In this document: piece by piece, positions 35,644-44,419 of the stretch
Numbering within the stretch: position 1 is the first letter of the stretch
How the letters are laid out: every line of letters starts with the position of its first letter
DNA from: Gammaproteobacteria bacterium
GTDB taxonomy: Bacteria > Pseudomonadota > Gammaproteobacteria > Ga0077536
Direction of reading: 5' to 3'
Length of the DNA stretch: 64,000 nt
NCBI GenBank assembly: GCA_024235015.1
Contig: JACKNG010000004.1
Location: forward strand, 496,001-560,000
Program-made: the position numbers and the translations under genes
The notes under the pieces: generated by a model
The model's database searches: none
The model's input: only the letters and a program-made list of their open reading frames with translations
Told to the model about the DNA's origin: nothing

Positions 35644-36708
35644 ATGGAATTCGCCGTCATCATGGCCACCTCGCACGACAGCTGGAAGGTCGCGCGCCGC
35701 GCCGAGGAACTCGGCTTCGACACCGCCTGGTTCGAAGACAGCCAGATGGTCGCCGCCGACCCCTTCGTGGTCATGGCCGCCGCGGCCATGAACACTTCGC
35801 GCATCCGCCTCGGCACCGGCGTGTGCATCCCGTCCAACCGTATCCCGCCGGTCACCGCCAACATGCTCGCGACCCTGAACTCGCTGGCGCCGGGGCGCAT
35901 CGACTGGGGCGTCGGCACCGGCTTCTCCGGGCGGCGCGCCATGGGCCTGCCGGCGATCGGTCTCGATCACCTGCGGCGCTACATCGAGGCGGTCAACGGG
36001 CTCGTTGCGCGCGACACCGTCGAATGGTCCTTCCAGGGCCGCCCGCGCAAGATCCGCTTCCTCAATCCCGAGCGTGATCTCTTCAACACCGACGACCCCA
36101 TCGCCGTGCACGTCGCCGCCGGCGGGCCGCGGGCGCGCACCCTGACCGCCGAGACCGGCAGCCACTGGATCGCGATTTACGCCGGCGACGCGCAGGCGCG
36201 GGCGGACGCCCGTGCCATGGACGAGGCCTACCGCGCCGCCGGCCGCGACCCGGCCGATTTCCGCAAGACCGCCTTCGTGTTCGGCTCGGCCATCCGCGAC
36301 GGTGAGACCTACGACAGTCCGCGGGTGCGGGCCCAGGCCGGCCCGACCGCGATCATGGTCATGCACAACCTGATGGAGCGGCAGTACGGTGACCTGGGTA
36401 CCGGAGGCATCGCCGACGAGGCCATGCTCGCGGCCTACCAGGCGATGTACGACGCCTACGAGCCGGCCGACGCCCGCTACCTCACCCTGCACCGCGGCCA
36501 CGCGCTGTTCCTGCGCGAGGACGAGGAACCGCTGGTGTCGGGTGAGTTCATCCGCCAGGTGTCCTGTTCGGGCACGGTCGACGAGCTCGCCGACCGCGTG
36601 CGCGGGCTCGCCGATGCCGGCTTCAACGCCGTCAGCTTCCTCGTCCTGCCCCATCTCGCCGATGCCCTCGACGACTGGGCGCGCGTGATGGAACGGGTGC
36701 GGCGATGA
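35644..36708 (+). CDS. LLM-class (luciferase-like) flavin-dependent oxidoreductase
   Basis: A 354-residue TIM-barrel flavoenzyme of the F420/FMN-dependent luciferase-like class. AEELGFDTAWFEDSQM, GTGVCIPSNRIPPVTANM and GRIDWGVGTGFSG mark the barrel strands that hold the flavin; residue patterns match the bacterial branch annotated as methylene-H4MPT-reductase-like or alkanal monooxygenase-like. The cofactor (FMN or F420) cannot be decided. GGGGAGAACGCTC precedes the ATG. It ends the tetR-acyl-CoA dehydrogenase operon, so it probably acts on the same substrate family, perhaps as a monooxygenase. Confidence 0.9.
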   Translation: MEFAVIMATSHDSWKVARRAEELGFDTAWFEDSQMVAADPFVVMAAAAMNTSRIRLGTGVCIPSNRIPPVTANMLATLNSLAPGRIDWGVGTGFSGRRAMGLPAIGLDHLRRYIEAVNGLVARDTVEWSFQGRPRKIRFLNPERDLFNTDDPIAVHVAAGGPRARTLTAETGSHWIAIYAGDAQARADARAMDEAYRAAGRDPADFRKTAFVFGSAIRDGETYDSPRVRAQAGPTAIMVMHNLMERQYGDLGTGGIADEAMLAAYQAMYDAYEPADARYLTLHRGHALFLREDEEPLVSGEFIRQVSCSGTVDELADRVRGLADAGFNAVSFLVLPHLADALDDWARVMERVRR

Positions 36709-36749
36709 AGTAAGCTGCGCTGACCCGCGCCGATTGCCACTGCCGAACC

Positions 36750-38642
36750 ATGAAAGCCACGCGCCACCGCGACGCCCACCACGAACCGGACATCGAGATC
36801 AACAAGACCTCGCGGCACCATTTCTGGCAGCAGCCGCAGTTCACCCTGTTGCTCTACCTGGTGTTCATCGTGATCTCGGCGCAGTTCTGGCGCGAGGCGG
36901 CCGAGGCGCGCCGCACCGAGATCCCCTACAGCGAGTTCCTCCAGCACGTCGACAAGCACGAGGTCGCCGAGGCTGTCGTCACCGACAGCCGCATCAGCGG
37001 CACCCTGACCACGCCCGATCCGGGCACCGGCCAGGCCCAGCGTTTCTACACCATCCCGCTGTGGAACCAGGAGCTGGCCGACAAGCTGGCCGCCCAGGGC
37101 GTGCGTTACAGCGTGCGCCGCGAGGACAACTGGCTGACCAACTTCGTGTTCAACTGGATGCTGCCGTTCGGCGTGGTGTTCCTGGCCTGGAGCTGGATGG
37201 CGCGGCGCATCGGCGGCATGGGCCGCGGCTTTCTTTCGATCGGCAACCGCGTGCGCGTGCATCCCGACGAGCGGCCCAAGGTCACCTTCGACGACGTCGC
37301 CGGCTACGACGAGGTCAAGCAGGAACTGCGCGAGACGGTCGAGTTCCTGCGCGATCCCTCGCGCATCGCCAAGCTCGGCGCGCGCAGCCCCAAGGGCGTG
37401 CTGCTGGTAGGTCCGCCGGGTACCGGCAAGACGCTCTTCGCGCGCGCCGTGGCGGGCGAGGCCGGTGTGCCCTTCTTCAACATCTCCGGTTCGGAGTTCA
37501 TCGAGATGTTCGTCGGCGTCGGCGCCGCGCGCGTGCGCGAGATGTTCGACCAGGCGCGCCAGAAGGCGCCCTGCATCATCTTCATCGACGAGCTCGATGC
37601 CATCGGTCGCACGCGCAGCGCGGGCCCCGCGCTGGGTGGTCACGACGAGCGCGAACAGACCCTGAACCAGCTGCTGACCGAGATGGACGGCTTCGACGCC
37701 TCCACCGGCGTGGTGGTGATGGCGGCGACCAACCGTCCCGAGATCCTCGACCAGGCCCTGCTCCGCGCCGGCCGCTTCGATCGCCGCATCCCGGTCGACA
37801 AGCCGGACGTCGTCGCGCGCGAGGGCATCCTGCGTCTCTATGCCGAGCGCATGCCGCTGACCGCCGACGTCGAACTCCACGTCGTCGCCCTGCGCACGCC
37901 CGGTTTCGTCGGTGCCGACCTCGAGAACATCTGCAACGAGGCGGCCATGCATGCGCTGCGCGAGGGCCGCGAACGCATCGGGCTGGCCGATTTCGAGGCC
38001 GCCATCGACCGCGTCGTCGCCGGCCCCGAGAACCGCCAGCGGGTGTTGTCGGCGGCCGAGAAGCATCGCGTGGCCGTGCACGAGGCCGGGCACGCACTGG
38101 TCGCGGTCACGGTGCCGACCGGCGAGCCGGTCCACCGCGTGACCATCATCCCGCGTGCCATCGGCGCGCTCGGCTTCACCCTGCAGTTGCCGGTGACGGA
38201 GAAGTACCTGTCGACGACGCCCGAGATGCAGGACCAGGTCGCGGTCCTGCTCGGCGGGCGCGCCGCCGAGCAGCTCGTGCTGGGCAGCGTGTCCTCCGGC
38301 GCGGCCAACGATCTCGAACGCGCCACGGAGATCGCCCACACCATGGTCACGCGGCTCGGCATGAGCGAGGCGCTCGGGCCGGTAGTGTGGGGGCGCCAGC
38401 AGCAGCTCCAGTACCTGACCAGCGCGCAGACCGTCGAGGAGCGCAATTTCAGCGAGGCCACCGCGCAGGCCATCGACGCCGCGGTGCGCGCCATCGTCGA
38501 AACCGGTCGCGACACCGCGCAGGCCATCCTGCACAGCCGGCGCGATGCACTCGATGCCATCGCCGCCGCGCTGGAGACGCGTGAAACCCTCGACGGCGCC
38601 GCCATCGAGCGTCTCGTCGCGGAGCACCCGCCGGCGTCCTGA
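36750..38642 (+). CDS. ftsH: ATP-dependent zinc metalloprotease FtsH
   Basis: A 630-residue membrane-anchored AAA+ protease. Two N-terminal membrane segments (about 32-45 and 133-150) flank a small periplasmic domain; the AAA module has Walker A GPPGTGKT (221-228), Walker B CIIFIDELDA and the second region of homology ATNRPEILDQALLRAGRFDRR; the protease has the zinc motif HEAGH (444-448) and the third ligand Asp521 in AANDLERAT. It degrades misassembled membrane proteins and regulators such as LpxC. The usual partner rlmE (ftsJ) is not adjacent, so this may be a second, accessory ftsH; that needs the whole genome. The N-terminal extension is long and basic/acidic. Confidence 0.95.
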   Translation: MKATRHRDAHHEPDIEINKTSRHHFWQQPQFTLLLYLVFIVISAQFWREAAEARRTEIPYSEFLQHVDKHEVAEAVVTDSRISGTLTTPDPGTGQAQRFYTIPLWNQELADKLAAQGVRYSVRREDNWLTNFVFNWMLPFGVVFLAWSWMARRIGGMGRGFLSIGNRVRVHPDERPKVTFDDVAGYDEVKQELRETVEFLRDPSRIAKLGARSPKGVLLVGPPGTGKTLFARAVAGEAGVPFFNISGSEFIEMFVGVGAARVREMFDQARQKAPCIIFIDELDAIGRTRSAGPALGGHDEREQTLNQLLTEMDGFDASTGVVVMAATNRPEILDQALLRAGRFDRRIPVDKPDVVAREGILRLYAERMPLTADVELHVVALRTPGFVGADLENICNEAAMHALREGRERIGLADFEAAIDRVVAGPENRQRVLSAAEKHRVAVHEAGHALVAVTVPTGEPVHRVTIIPRAIGALGFTLQLPVTEKYLSTTPEMQDQVAVLLGGRAAEQLVLGSVSSGAANDLERATEIAHTMVTRLGMSEALGPVVWGRQQQLQYLTSAQTVEERNFSEATAQAIDAAVRAIVETGRDTAQAILHSRRDALDAIAAALETRETLDGAAIERLVAEHPPAS

Positions 38643-38789
38643 GCCGGGCGCATCCAGGGCCGGGGTCCGCCACCGCCGGCCGGCGCGCTGTGCTAGATTC
38701 CGCCCACCACGAAAACACGACCGCTTGTCCTGTCCTTCGCGAGCGCGAACGACGCGGCGAGCGGAATCGACAATCTCTACGGGAAGAGG

Positions 38790-39134
38790 ATGAACGACAT
38801 GGCAGGTTGGTTCGAATTGAGCAAGAGCTCCGACGGACAGTTCCGTTTCGTGCTGAAAGCCGGCAACGCCGAGACCATACTCACCAGCGAGTTGTACAAG
38901 ACGCGTGCGGCGGCCGAGAACGGCATCGCCTCGGTGCAGAAGAACTGCGCCGACGATGCCCGCTACGATCTCAAGGAAGCCTCCAACGGCAAGTTCTTCT
39001 TCAACCTCAAGGCTGCCAACCACCAGGTCATCGGTTCGAGCCAGATGTACGCCAGCGTCGCGGCGCGCGACAACGGCGTCGCCTCGGTCAAGACCAACGG
39101 TGTGTCGACGACGGTCAAGGACCTGCTCGGCTGA
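38790..39134 (+). CDS. YegP-like DUF1508 protein (two repeats)
   Basis: A 114-residue protein made of two copies of the DUF1508 unit: GWFELSKSSDGQFRFVLKAGNAETILTSELY is followed later by a second unit beginning YDLKEASNGKFFFNLKAANHQVIGSS (listed in parts: KEASNGKFFFNLKA, NHQVIGSSQMY). Each ends with an A-A-x-x-x-G-I/V-x-S-V-K/Q-x-N helix. The family is small, cytosolic and of unknown role. The ATG at 38790 has GGGAAGAGG before it; the in-frame ATG at 38799 is an alternative. A 147-base gap separates it from ftsH. Confidence 0.92.
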   Translation: MNDMAGWFELSKSSDGQFRFVLKAGNAETILTSELYKTRAAAENGIASVQKNCADDARYDLKEASNGKFFFNLKAANHQVIGSSQMYASVAARDNGVASVKTNGVSTTVKDLLG

Positions 39135-39209
39135 GATCGCACCGCGGGGGCGGATGCCCCCAGCCGTGGGCACGGCCGCGGTGCGCGCCGGCCGGCGCGG
39201 TCGCGGTCG

Positions 39210-39434
39210 TCAGGCGCCGATGCGGCCCAGGCAGGCGTTCAGCCGGCGCCGCCCGTCGTCGCCGAGGCGCTTGTCGACGTAGGCCGTGACGGCTTCGCGG
39301 GTGAAGCGCTTGCGGCGGATCTCGCGCAGCAGTTCGACGACTTCGGGTTCGGGTTTGCGCTCGAGTGCGACCACCAGCATTTCGAGCAGGGTGTCGGTCC
39401 ACAGGGTCCTGATGACGGTGTTTTCGTCGCCCAT
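39210..39434 (-). CDS. Small helical protein, WT-D/E-TLLE family (paralogue of 44152)
   Basis: A 74-residue, mostly helical, charged protein. The N-terminal block MGDENTVIRTLWTDTLLEMLVVALERK and later VVELLREIRRKRFTREAV (split here) align closely with the 80-residue protein at 44152-44394 (TVWTETLLELLVAAVQR, ALRILRDIKAKGYRKAAV), with a weaker match continuing to the C-terminus. The ATG at 39434 is preceded by GGGAGAGCG on its strand. No membrane segment or signal peptide. I do not recognise a named family; its length suggests a small regulatory or adaptor protein. Confidence 0.72.
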   Translation of the reverse strand: MGDENTVIRTLWTDTLLEMLVVALERKPEPEVVELLREIRRKRFTREAVTAYVDKRLGDDGRRRLNACLGRIGA

Positions 39435-39658
39435 CGCACGCTCTCCCGGAAATCGCTGTTGAACGCCGGGCGCTGACACGGACCGCCGTGGCGGTATCCG
39501 TGCAGCGAGGTGTAGTGCCCGACCCCACTGGAGCGGCTGCGCGCGCCAGCACTTGAGGACGCCGGCGAGACGCGCTTGTCGCCGAGGCGGCCCGGCCCGG
39601 ATAATCGGGCGCCCGGGCAGCCGCCGCGGCGCCCGTTTCGCCCAGGGGAGATTCCGCC

Positions 39659-41266
39659 ATGTCCGCGCCGCCAGACGCCCGCACCGTGCCTGCGTTGGTC
39701 GACGAACTCGCCGCGCGTCACGGTCAACGCGAAGCGCTCGTCGGGGGTGGGCGGCGGCTGAGCTACGCGGCCCTGCGCGAGGAGGTACGCGCCTGCGCCC
39801 GCGGCCTGCTCGCACTCGGCGTCGCGCCGGGCGACAAGGTCGCCCTGCTGATGGGCAACCTGCCCGAGTGGATCATCGCCGACTTCGCCGCCACGGCCAT
39901 CGGCGCCGTCATGGTCGGCGTCAACACCTGGGCCACGGCGCGCGAACTCGAACACGTCCTCGCCCATTCCGACACCCGCGTGCTGATCACCAGCGGGGAT
40001 TTCCTCAAGGCCGACTACCTCGCCATGCTCGACGCCATGCAGCCGCGCGCCGCGCGCCTGCCGGCCTTGCGCGAGGTCGTGCTGGTCGGGCCGCGTCGTC
40101 ACCCGGGCTGCCGCGGCTGGGCCGAGGTGCTCGCCGCCGGCGCGGCCGTCGACGACGCCACCCTCGATGCGGCGATGGCAGCCGTTGCGCCCACCGACGT
40201 CGCCTACCTGCTGTATACCTCGGGCTCGACAGCCCTGCCCAAGGGCGTGTTGCTGCAGCATTACGCGCTGATCGAGAACATGTGGCACATCGGCGAGCGC
40301 CAGCACGTCAGCGAGCGCGACCGCGTGTGGCTGGCGGTGTCGATGTTCTGGTCCTTCGCCTGCGAGAACGCCTTGTTCAACGTCGTCACCCACGGCGGCT
40401 GCATCGTGCTGCAGGAACACTTCGACGCCGGCGAGGCGCTGGCCCTGATCGAGCGCGAACGCTGCACCCTGTTCTACGGCACGCCGAACATGGCGCAGGC
40501 CCTGTACGAACACCCCGAGCGCGCGACGCGCGACCTGTCCTGCCTGCGCAGCGGCGCGACGCTCGGCAGCGCCGAGCAGATCATGCGCGTGGTCGAACTC
40601 GGCGCGCGCGAGATCTGTAACATCTACGGCCTCACCGAAACCTACGGCAACTGCACCGTGACCGATGCCGGCGACCCGCTGGAACTGCGCCTGCGCTCGG
40701 TCGGGCGCGCCCTGCCCGGGGTCGAACTGCGCATCGTCGATGCCGACAGCGGCGCCGAGTGCGCGGCCGGTGAAGCGGGTGAGATCCGGGTCAGGGGTTA
40801 CGTGCTGACCGAGTACTTCAAGGACCCTGCGCAGACCGCGGCGGCGTTCGACGCGGCGGGCTATTTCCGCACCGGCGACATCGGCTACCTCGATGCCGAC
40901 GGCTATCTCTACTTCCGCGGCCGCAGCAAGGAGATGGTCAAGACCGGCGGCATCAACGTTGCGCCGGTCGAGATCGAGGAGATCCTGCTCGCCCATCCCG
41001 CGGTCAAGCTCGCTTTCTGTACCGGCGTGCCCGACGCCGTGCGCGACGAGATCATCGGCGCGGTGATCGTCACCCGGCCCGGCGCCGAGGTCACCGCCGC
41101 GGCCCTCGTCGAGCATTGCCGCGCCGCGCTGGCCGCCTACAAGGTGCCGCGCCTGCTCCGCTTCGTCGCCGAACACGAGCTGCCCCTGACCACCACCGGC
41201 AAGCTGCAGAAGAACCGGCTCGCCGCGACTTTCTTCAGCGAACACGACGGTCGCGCGGCATCCTGA
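39659..41266 (+). CDS. AMP-dependent synthetase/ligase (acyl-CoA synthetase-like)
   Basis: A 535-residue adenylate-forming enzyme. The phosphate loop is YTSGSTALPKG (about 186-196), the substrate/adenine region is ICNIYGLTETYGN, motif YFRTGDIGYLDADGYLYFRGR with the hinge Asp follows, and the catalytic Lys (about 515) is in TTTGKLQKN. It activates a carboxylic acid as acyl-AMP and probably loads it on CoA. GGGGAGATTCCGCC precedes the ATG. It lies 52 bases before an acetoacetate-decarboxylase-like gene on the same strand, which suggests one operon for a keto or aromatic acid. Confidence 0.93.
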   Translation: MSAPPDARTVPALVDELAARHGQREALVGGGRRLSYAALREEVRACARGLLALGVAPGDKVALLMGNLPEWIIADFAATAIGAVMVGVNTWATARELEHVLAHSDTRVLITSGDFLKADYLAMLDAMQPRAARLPALREVVLVGPRRHPGCRGWAEVLAAGAAVDDATLDAAMAAVAPTDVAYLLYTSGSTALPKGVLLQHYALIENMWHIGERQHVSERDRVWLAVSMFWSFACENALFNVVTHGGCIVLQEHFDAGEALALIERERCTLFYGTPNMAQALYEHPERATRDLSCLRSGATLGSAEQIMRVVELGAREICNIYGLTETYGNCTVTDAGDPLELRLRSVGRALPGVELRIVDADSGAECAAGEAGEIRVRGYVLTEYFKDPAQTAAAFDAAGYFRTGDIGYLDADGYLYFRGRSKEMVKTGGINVAPVEIEEILLAHPAVKLAFCTGVPDAVRDEIIGAVIVTRPGAEVTAAALVEHCRAALAAYKVPRLLRFVAEHELPLTTTGKLQKNRLAATFFSEHDGRAAS

Positions 41267-41318
41267 CGCCGCGCCGGCCACCGTCCAGCAACCCGACCAC
41301 ACAGAGGTACCAACGACC

Positions 41319-42077
41319 ATGGCCAACAAGGGACGCCTGCGCGTCGAGGATTACGGCGCAAGCATGCCGGTGACCGGCGAAGCGGTGCAGAAGCCGCCGT
41401 TCTACTACCGCAACATGGAGATGATGTTCCTCGTCTACCGTACCGACGAGGACGCCGCGCTGGCCTGGCTGCCGGATGCGCTCGAACTCGACGGCGAGCC
41501 GACCGTGACGGTGATCCTCGCCCATTACGGCTGGTCGACCTTCGGCCCCTACCACGAAGCGATGATTTCCATCCGCGCCCGCTTCGAGGGCAAGGTGTGG
41601 AGCTACTACCCGGCCCTGTTCACCGACAACGAGGCGCCCTTGATCGGCGGACGCGAGATCTGGGGCTTCGCCAAGAAGCTCGCCCACATCGAGGTGCGCC
41701 ACGAGAGCGAGGCCATGATGGGCCTGGTCGAGCGCCCCACCGGCAATCGCCTGATGACCGCGGTGATGCGCAACGTCACGCCGGTCGCGACCGAGGATTT
41801 CGGCATCACGCCGAGCATCTCGCTCAAGATGATTCCCTGCGCGACCGAGGCGACCCGCCCGGCGCTGGCCCAGCTCATCGGCAGCGAACTCGCGCTCAAG
41901 CCGCACCTCGGCGCGAATGGCATCCCGTGCATCTGGAGCGGGCCGGGCTCGCTGGTCTACGACGCGCCGTCGGCGATCGACCCCTGGTACCGGCTGCCGG
42001 TGCGCGAGATGGTCGGCTGCTACTCGGGGTTGTTCGACGCCGTGCTCGGCCACGGCCGTATCCTCGCCGAGCTGTAG
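41319..42077 (+). CDS. Acetoacetate decarboxylase family protein
   Basis: A 252-residue enzyme of the acetoacetate decarboxylase fold. GGREIWGFAKKLAHIEV holds the lysine pair Lys119-Lys120 that forms the Schiff base in true decarboxylases, and YYPALFTDNEAPLIG precedes it. True Adc proteins make acetone from acetoacetate; many family members instead act on other keto acids, so the substrate is open. It follows the acyl-CoA synthetase-like gene. Convergent with the HD-GYP gene, only 28 bases apart. Confidence 0.88.
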   Translation: MANKGRLRVEDYGASMPVTGEAVQKPPFYYRNMEMMFLVYRTDEDAALAWLPDALELDGEPTVTVILAHYGWSTFGPYHEAMISIRARFEGKVWSYYPALFTDNEAPLIGGREIWGFAKKLAHIEVRHESEAMMGLVERPTGNRLMTAVMRNVTPVATEDFGITPSISLKMIPCATEATRPALAQLIGSELALKPHLGANGIPCIWSGPGSLVYDAPSAIDPWYRLPVREMVGCYSGLFDAVLGHGRILAEL

Positions 42078-42105
42078 CGGCGCCGGCGCCGCGGCGGTCG
42101 CCGCC

Positions 42106-43245
42106 TCACGCCGACAGGTCGGTGAAGCGCTTGCGAATGGCCGCCGCCTCGCCCCGATTGTGGACGAGGGCGGCGGCGCAGGCGGGATCGAACTGGCGCC
42201 CGCTCTCGGTTTCGAGGTAGGCGCAGGCCTCGTCCAGGGTCCACGCCCGCTTGTAGGGCCGCACGCTGGTCAGGGCGTCGAAGACGTCGGCGACCTTGAC
42301 GATGCGGGCCTCGAGCGGGATCGCGGTGCCGGCGAGTCCGGCGTTGTAGCCGCTGCCATCGAAGTTCTCGTGGTGGTAGCGGATGATGTTGCGCAGCATG
42401 TCGATGTGGTCGAGCCGTTCGAGCTCGAATTCCTCGATCAGGGAACGCACCAGGTTGTAACCGTGGTCGACGTGGGTGCGCATGCGCGCCATCTCGTCGG
42501 CATCGAGCGGACCCGGCTTGCGCAGAATGTCGTCGGGAATGGCGATCTTGCCGATGTCGTGCAGCGGCGCGAACAACAGCAGGAACTCCATCCGTTCGTC
42601 GTCGAAACGGCTGGCACCCGGCAGGTGATGGGCGATGAGGTGCGCATAGTGCGACATGCGCAACAGGTGAGCGCCGGTCTCCTCGTCGCGGAAACGCCCG
42701 AAGCGGATGGCCGTGCGGATGGCCGCCGTGAGGGTGTGGATGGAAGCCTGCTCCTGTTCGACCAGCAGCGCGATGAGCTGCGCGTAGACCTCCACGCGGG
42801 CGCACACCGGCGGCGTGAAGACACCGCGCGCGCTGGCATCGAAGAACAGGAAGCCGAGCAGGCGGTCGCCGGCGAACATCGGCGCGGTGTAGCTGGCGCG
42901 GTAGCCGGCCTCGAGCAGGCGGCGACCGTGCTCGGAGTCGCCGCCCTGCACGGCCGGCAGGTCGTTCTGCACCCGCGCGCGCCGCGCACGGGCGATCTGC
43001 ACCAGCGACGGCACCTCGTCCAGCGCGCAGGTGTAGCCCGGCAGCGGATTGTCGCCGCGGGTACTGTGCAGGAATGAGTGCAGCTGGTCGGTGGCCGGGT
43101 CCAGCAGGGCGACGGCGACCCGGCTGATCGGCGGACAGAAGGCCGCGAGCTGTTCGTGCACGGTCGCCAGCCGTTTGCCGAGCTGGCTCGGTGCGCATAC
43201 CCGCAGCGTGCCGTTCGCGGTCGATGTCATCGGCCGAAATGCCAT
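42106..43245 (-). CDS. GAF-HD-GYP-type phosphodiesterase (c-di-GMP related) with variant GYN
   Basis: A 379-residue soluble signalling protein. Residues about 25-165 form a GAF-like sensor; the C-terminal domain has HD-GYP metal motifs ETGAHLLRM, HDIGKIAIPDDI (HD at 229-230), HVDHGYN and YHHENFDGSGY followed by Asn301. The motif GYP is therefore GYN, although HHE, the metal residues and KVADVFDALTS are kept. HD-GYP enzymes split c-di-GMP; the altered loop, which contacts regulators or the substrate, may change activity or partner. The gene converges with the decarboxylase-like gene and is divergent from the DUF502 gene. Confidence 0.88.
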   Translation of the reverse strand: MAFRPMTSTANGTLRVCAPSQLGKRLATVHEQLAAFCPPISRVAVALLDPATDQLHSFLHSTRGDNPLPGYTCALDEVPSLVQIARARRARVQNDLPAVQGGDSEHGRRLLEAGYRASYTAPMFAGDRLLGFLFFDASARGVFTPPVCARVEVYAQLIALLVEQEQASIHTLTAAIRTAIRFGRFRDEETGAHLLRMSHYAHLIAHHLPGASRFDDERMEFLLLFAPLHDIGKIAIPDDILRKPGPLDADEMARMRTHVDHGYNLVRSLIEEFELERLDHIDMLRNIIRYHHENFDGSGYNAGLAGTAIPLEARIVKVADVFDALTSVRPYKRAWTLDEACAYLETESGRQFDPACAAALVHNRGEAAAIRKRFTDLSA

Positions 43246-43422
43246 GAAGAGCGGCCTCCTTGTCGCGGTGGTGTGAAGTCCCTGGCCGTTGTAGCGGCGG
43301 CGGCCGCGGCTTCTGCAATTGCGACCGCCCGGGCACCCCGGCCGGCGGGGGATGGCTTAGGCTGTCAACAGGCCGGGGCGGTACGCCCGGCCGGTACGAC
43401 TCAGCGGCCGGAGGAGGACGCC

Positions 43423-44025
43423 ATGAATGCGCTCATGAGGACATTTTTCCAGGGCTTGTTCGCCTTTCTCCCGGTGTTCCTCACCGTCTACGCGGTCTAC
43501 GCCTTCGGTGACTGGCTCGACCGCGTGACCGGGGCCCTGCTCGACCGGGTGGCGCCCGGCGCGGCGGGCATCCCCGGGCTCGGCATCGTCATCGGGGTGG
43601 GCGCGGTGTTCCTGCTCGGGGTGCTGGTGTCGTCGCGGCTCACGCGCTGGATCTATGGCGTGATCGAGTTGCCGCTCAAGCACCTGCCGGTGGTGCGCGA
43701 TCTCTACAGCGCACTCAAGCAGCTCACCACCCTGCTCGCCCCGGCCAAGGGCGAGGAGATCGGCCAGGTGGTGCGCATCGACCTGCCCGACTGGCCGCTG
43801 GCCTCGGTCGGCATCCTCACCCGTGACGATGCCGCGGTGGTCGGTGCGCCCGACGACCACGTCGCCGTCTACCTGCCGATGAGCTACCAGATCGGTGGCT
43901 ACACGATTTTCGTGCCGCGCGCCTGGCTGACCCCGCTGGACCTCAGCGTGGAAGCGGCCATGCGCGGCGTCCTGACGGGCTGGATCCCGGAGGACGTGCG
44001 GCACCGCCGTGCCCCGACGCGGTGA
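43423..44025 (+). CDS. DUF502 membrane protein
   Basis: A 200-residue inner-membrane protein with two hydrophobic helices near the N-terminus (LFAFLPVFLTVYAVYAFG and LGIVIGVGAVFLLGVLVSS) and a beta-rich soluble remainder. IELPLKHLPVVRDLYSALKQL, GILTRDD and VAVYLPMSYQIGGYTIFVPRAWL are DUF502 blocks. Plant relatives (LIKE-COV) affect vascular patterning; the bacterial role is unknown. The ATG at 43423 has GGAGGAGGACGCC before it. Not obviously linked to neighbouring genes. Confidence 0.92.
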   Translation: MNALMRTFFQGLFAFLPVFLTVYAVYAFGDWLDRVTGALLDRVAPGAAGIPGLGIVIGVGAVFLLGVLVSSRLTRWIYGVIELPLKHLPVVRDLYSALKQLTTLLAPAKGEEIGQVVRIDLPDWPLASVGILTRDDAAVVGAPDDHVAVYLPMSYQIGGYTIFVPRAWLTPLDLSVEAAMRGVLTGWIPEDVRHRRAPTR

Positions 44026-44151
44026 GCCCGCGGCGCGGTGGCGCGCGCCGCTTGCGTGGCCGATTTCACAATATGTAACAATTACCCTGGCGGTCACGTA
44101 CGACCCCCAGCACACTCCGCGGCATCGCTACGCATACCGTTGGAGTCTGGC

Positions 44152-44394
44152 ATGCAAGAAGACAACACGACTCCCCGCACGGTATGGACGGAGACACTGC
44201 TCGAATTGCTGGTCGCCGCCGTCCAACGTCAGCAGGACACGGAAGCGCTGCGGATCCTGCGGGACATCAAGGCCAAGGGTTACCGCAAAGCAGCGGTGAT
44301 CCGCTTCGCGAGCAGGCATCTCAACGGCGCGGAAGTCGGTCGCCTCGACAAGCTGATCACGGTCATGGGCAAGCGACGGTCGAACCAGGGATGA
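44152..44394 (+). CDS. Small helical protein, WT-D/E-TLLE family (paralogue of 39210)
   Basis: An 80-residue helical protein that aligns with the 74-residue protein at 39210-39434: TVWTETLLELLVAAV, ALRILRDIKAKGYRKAAV and RLDKLITVMGKR. An AT-rich stretch at about 44063-44090 upstream (TTCACAATATGTAACAATTA) probably carries its promoter. It lies 25 bases before the cyclase-like/FHA gene on the same strand, so it may be that protein's small partner. No family name is recognised and no activity is claimed. Confidence 0.75.
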   Translation: MQEDNTTPRTVWTETLLELLVAAVQRQQDTEALRILRDIKAKGYRKAAVIRFASRHLNGAEVGRLDKLITVMGKRRSNQG

Positions 44395-44419
44395 TCGCGA
44401 ACCGGCAGGAAGCGGTGAC

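Noticed and set aside
36477..39173. A long antisense frame across ftsH and neighbours
   Set aside because: Same cause: a stop-free shadow of GC-rich coding sequence with no recognisable domain and no ribosome binding site.
42078..42105. GC-rich symmetrical sequence between the decarboxylase-like and HD-GYP genes as a terminator
   Set aside because: Short overlapping palindromes of C and G are expected by chance here and no T tract follows.
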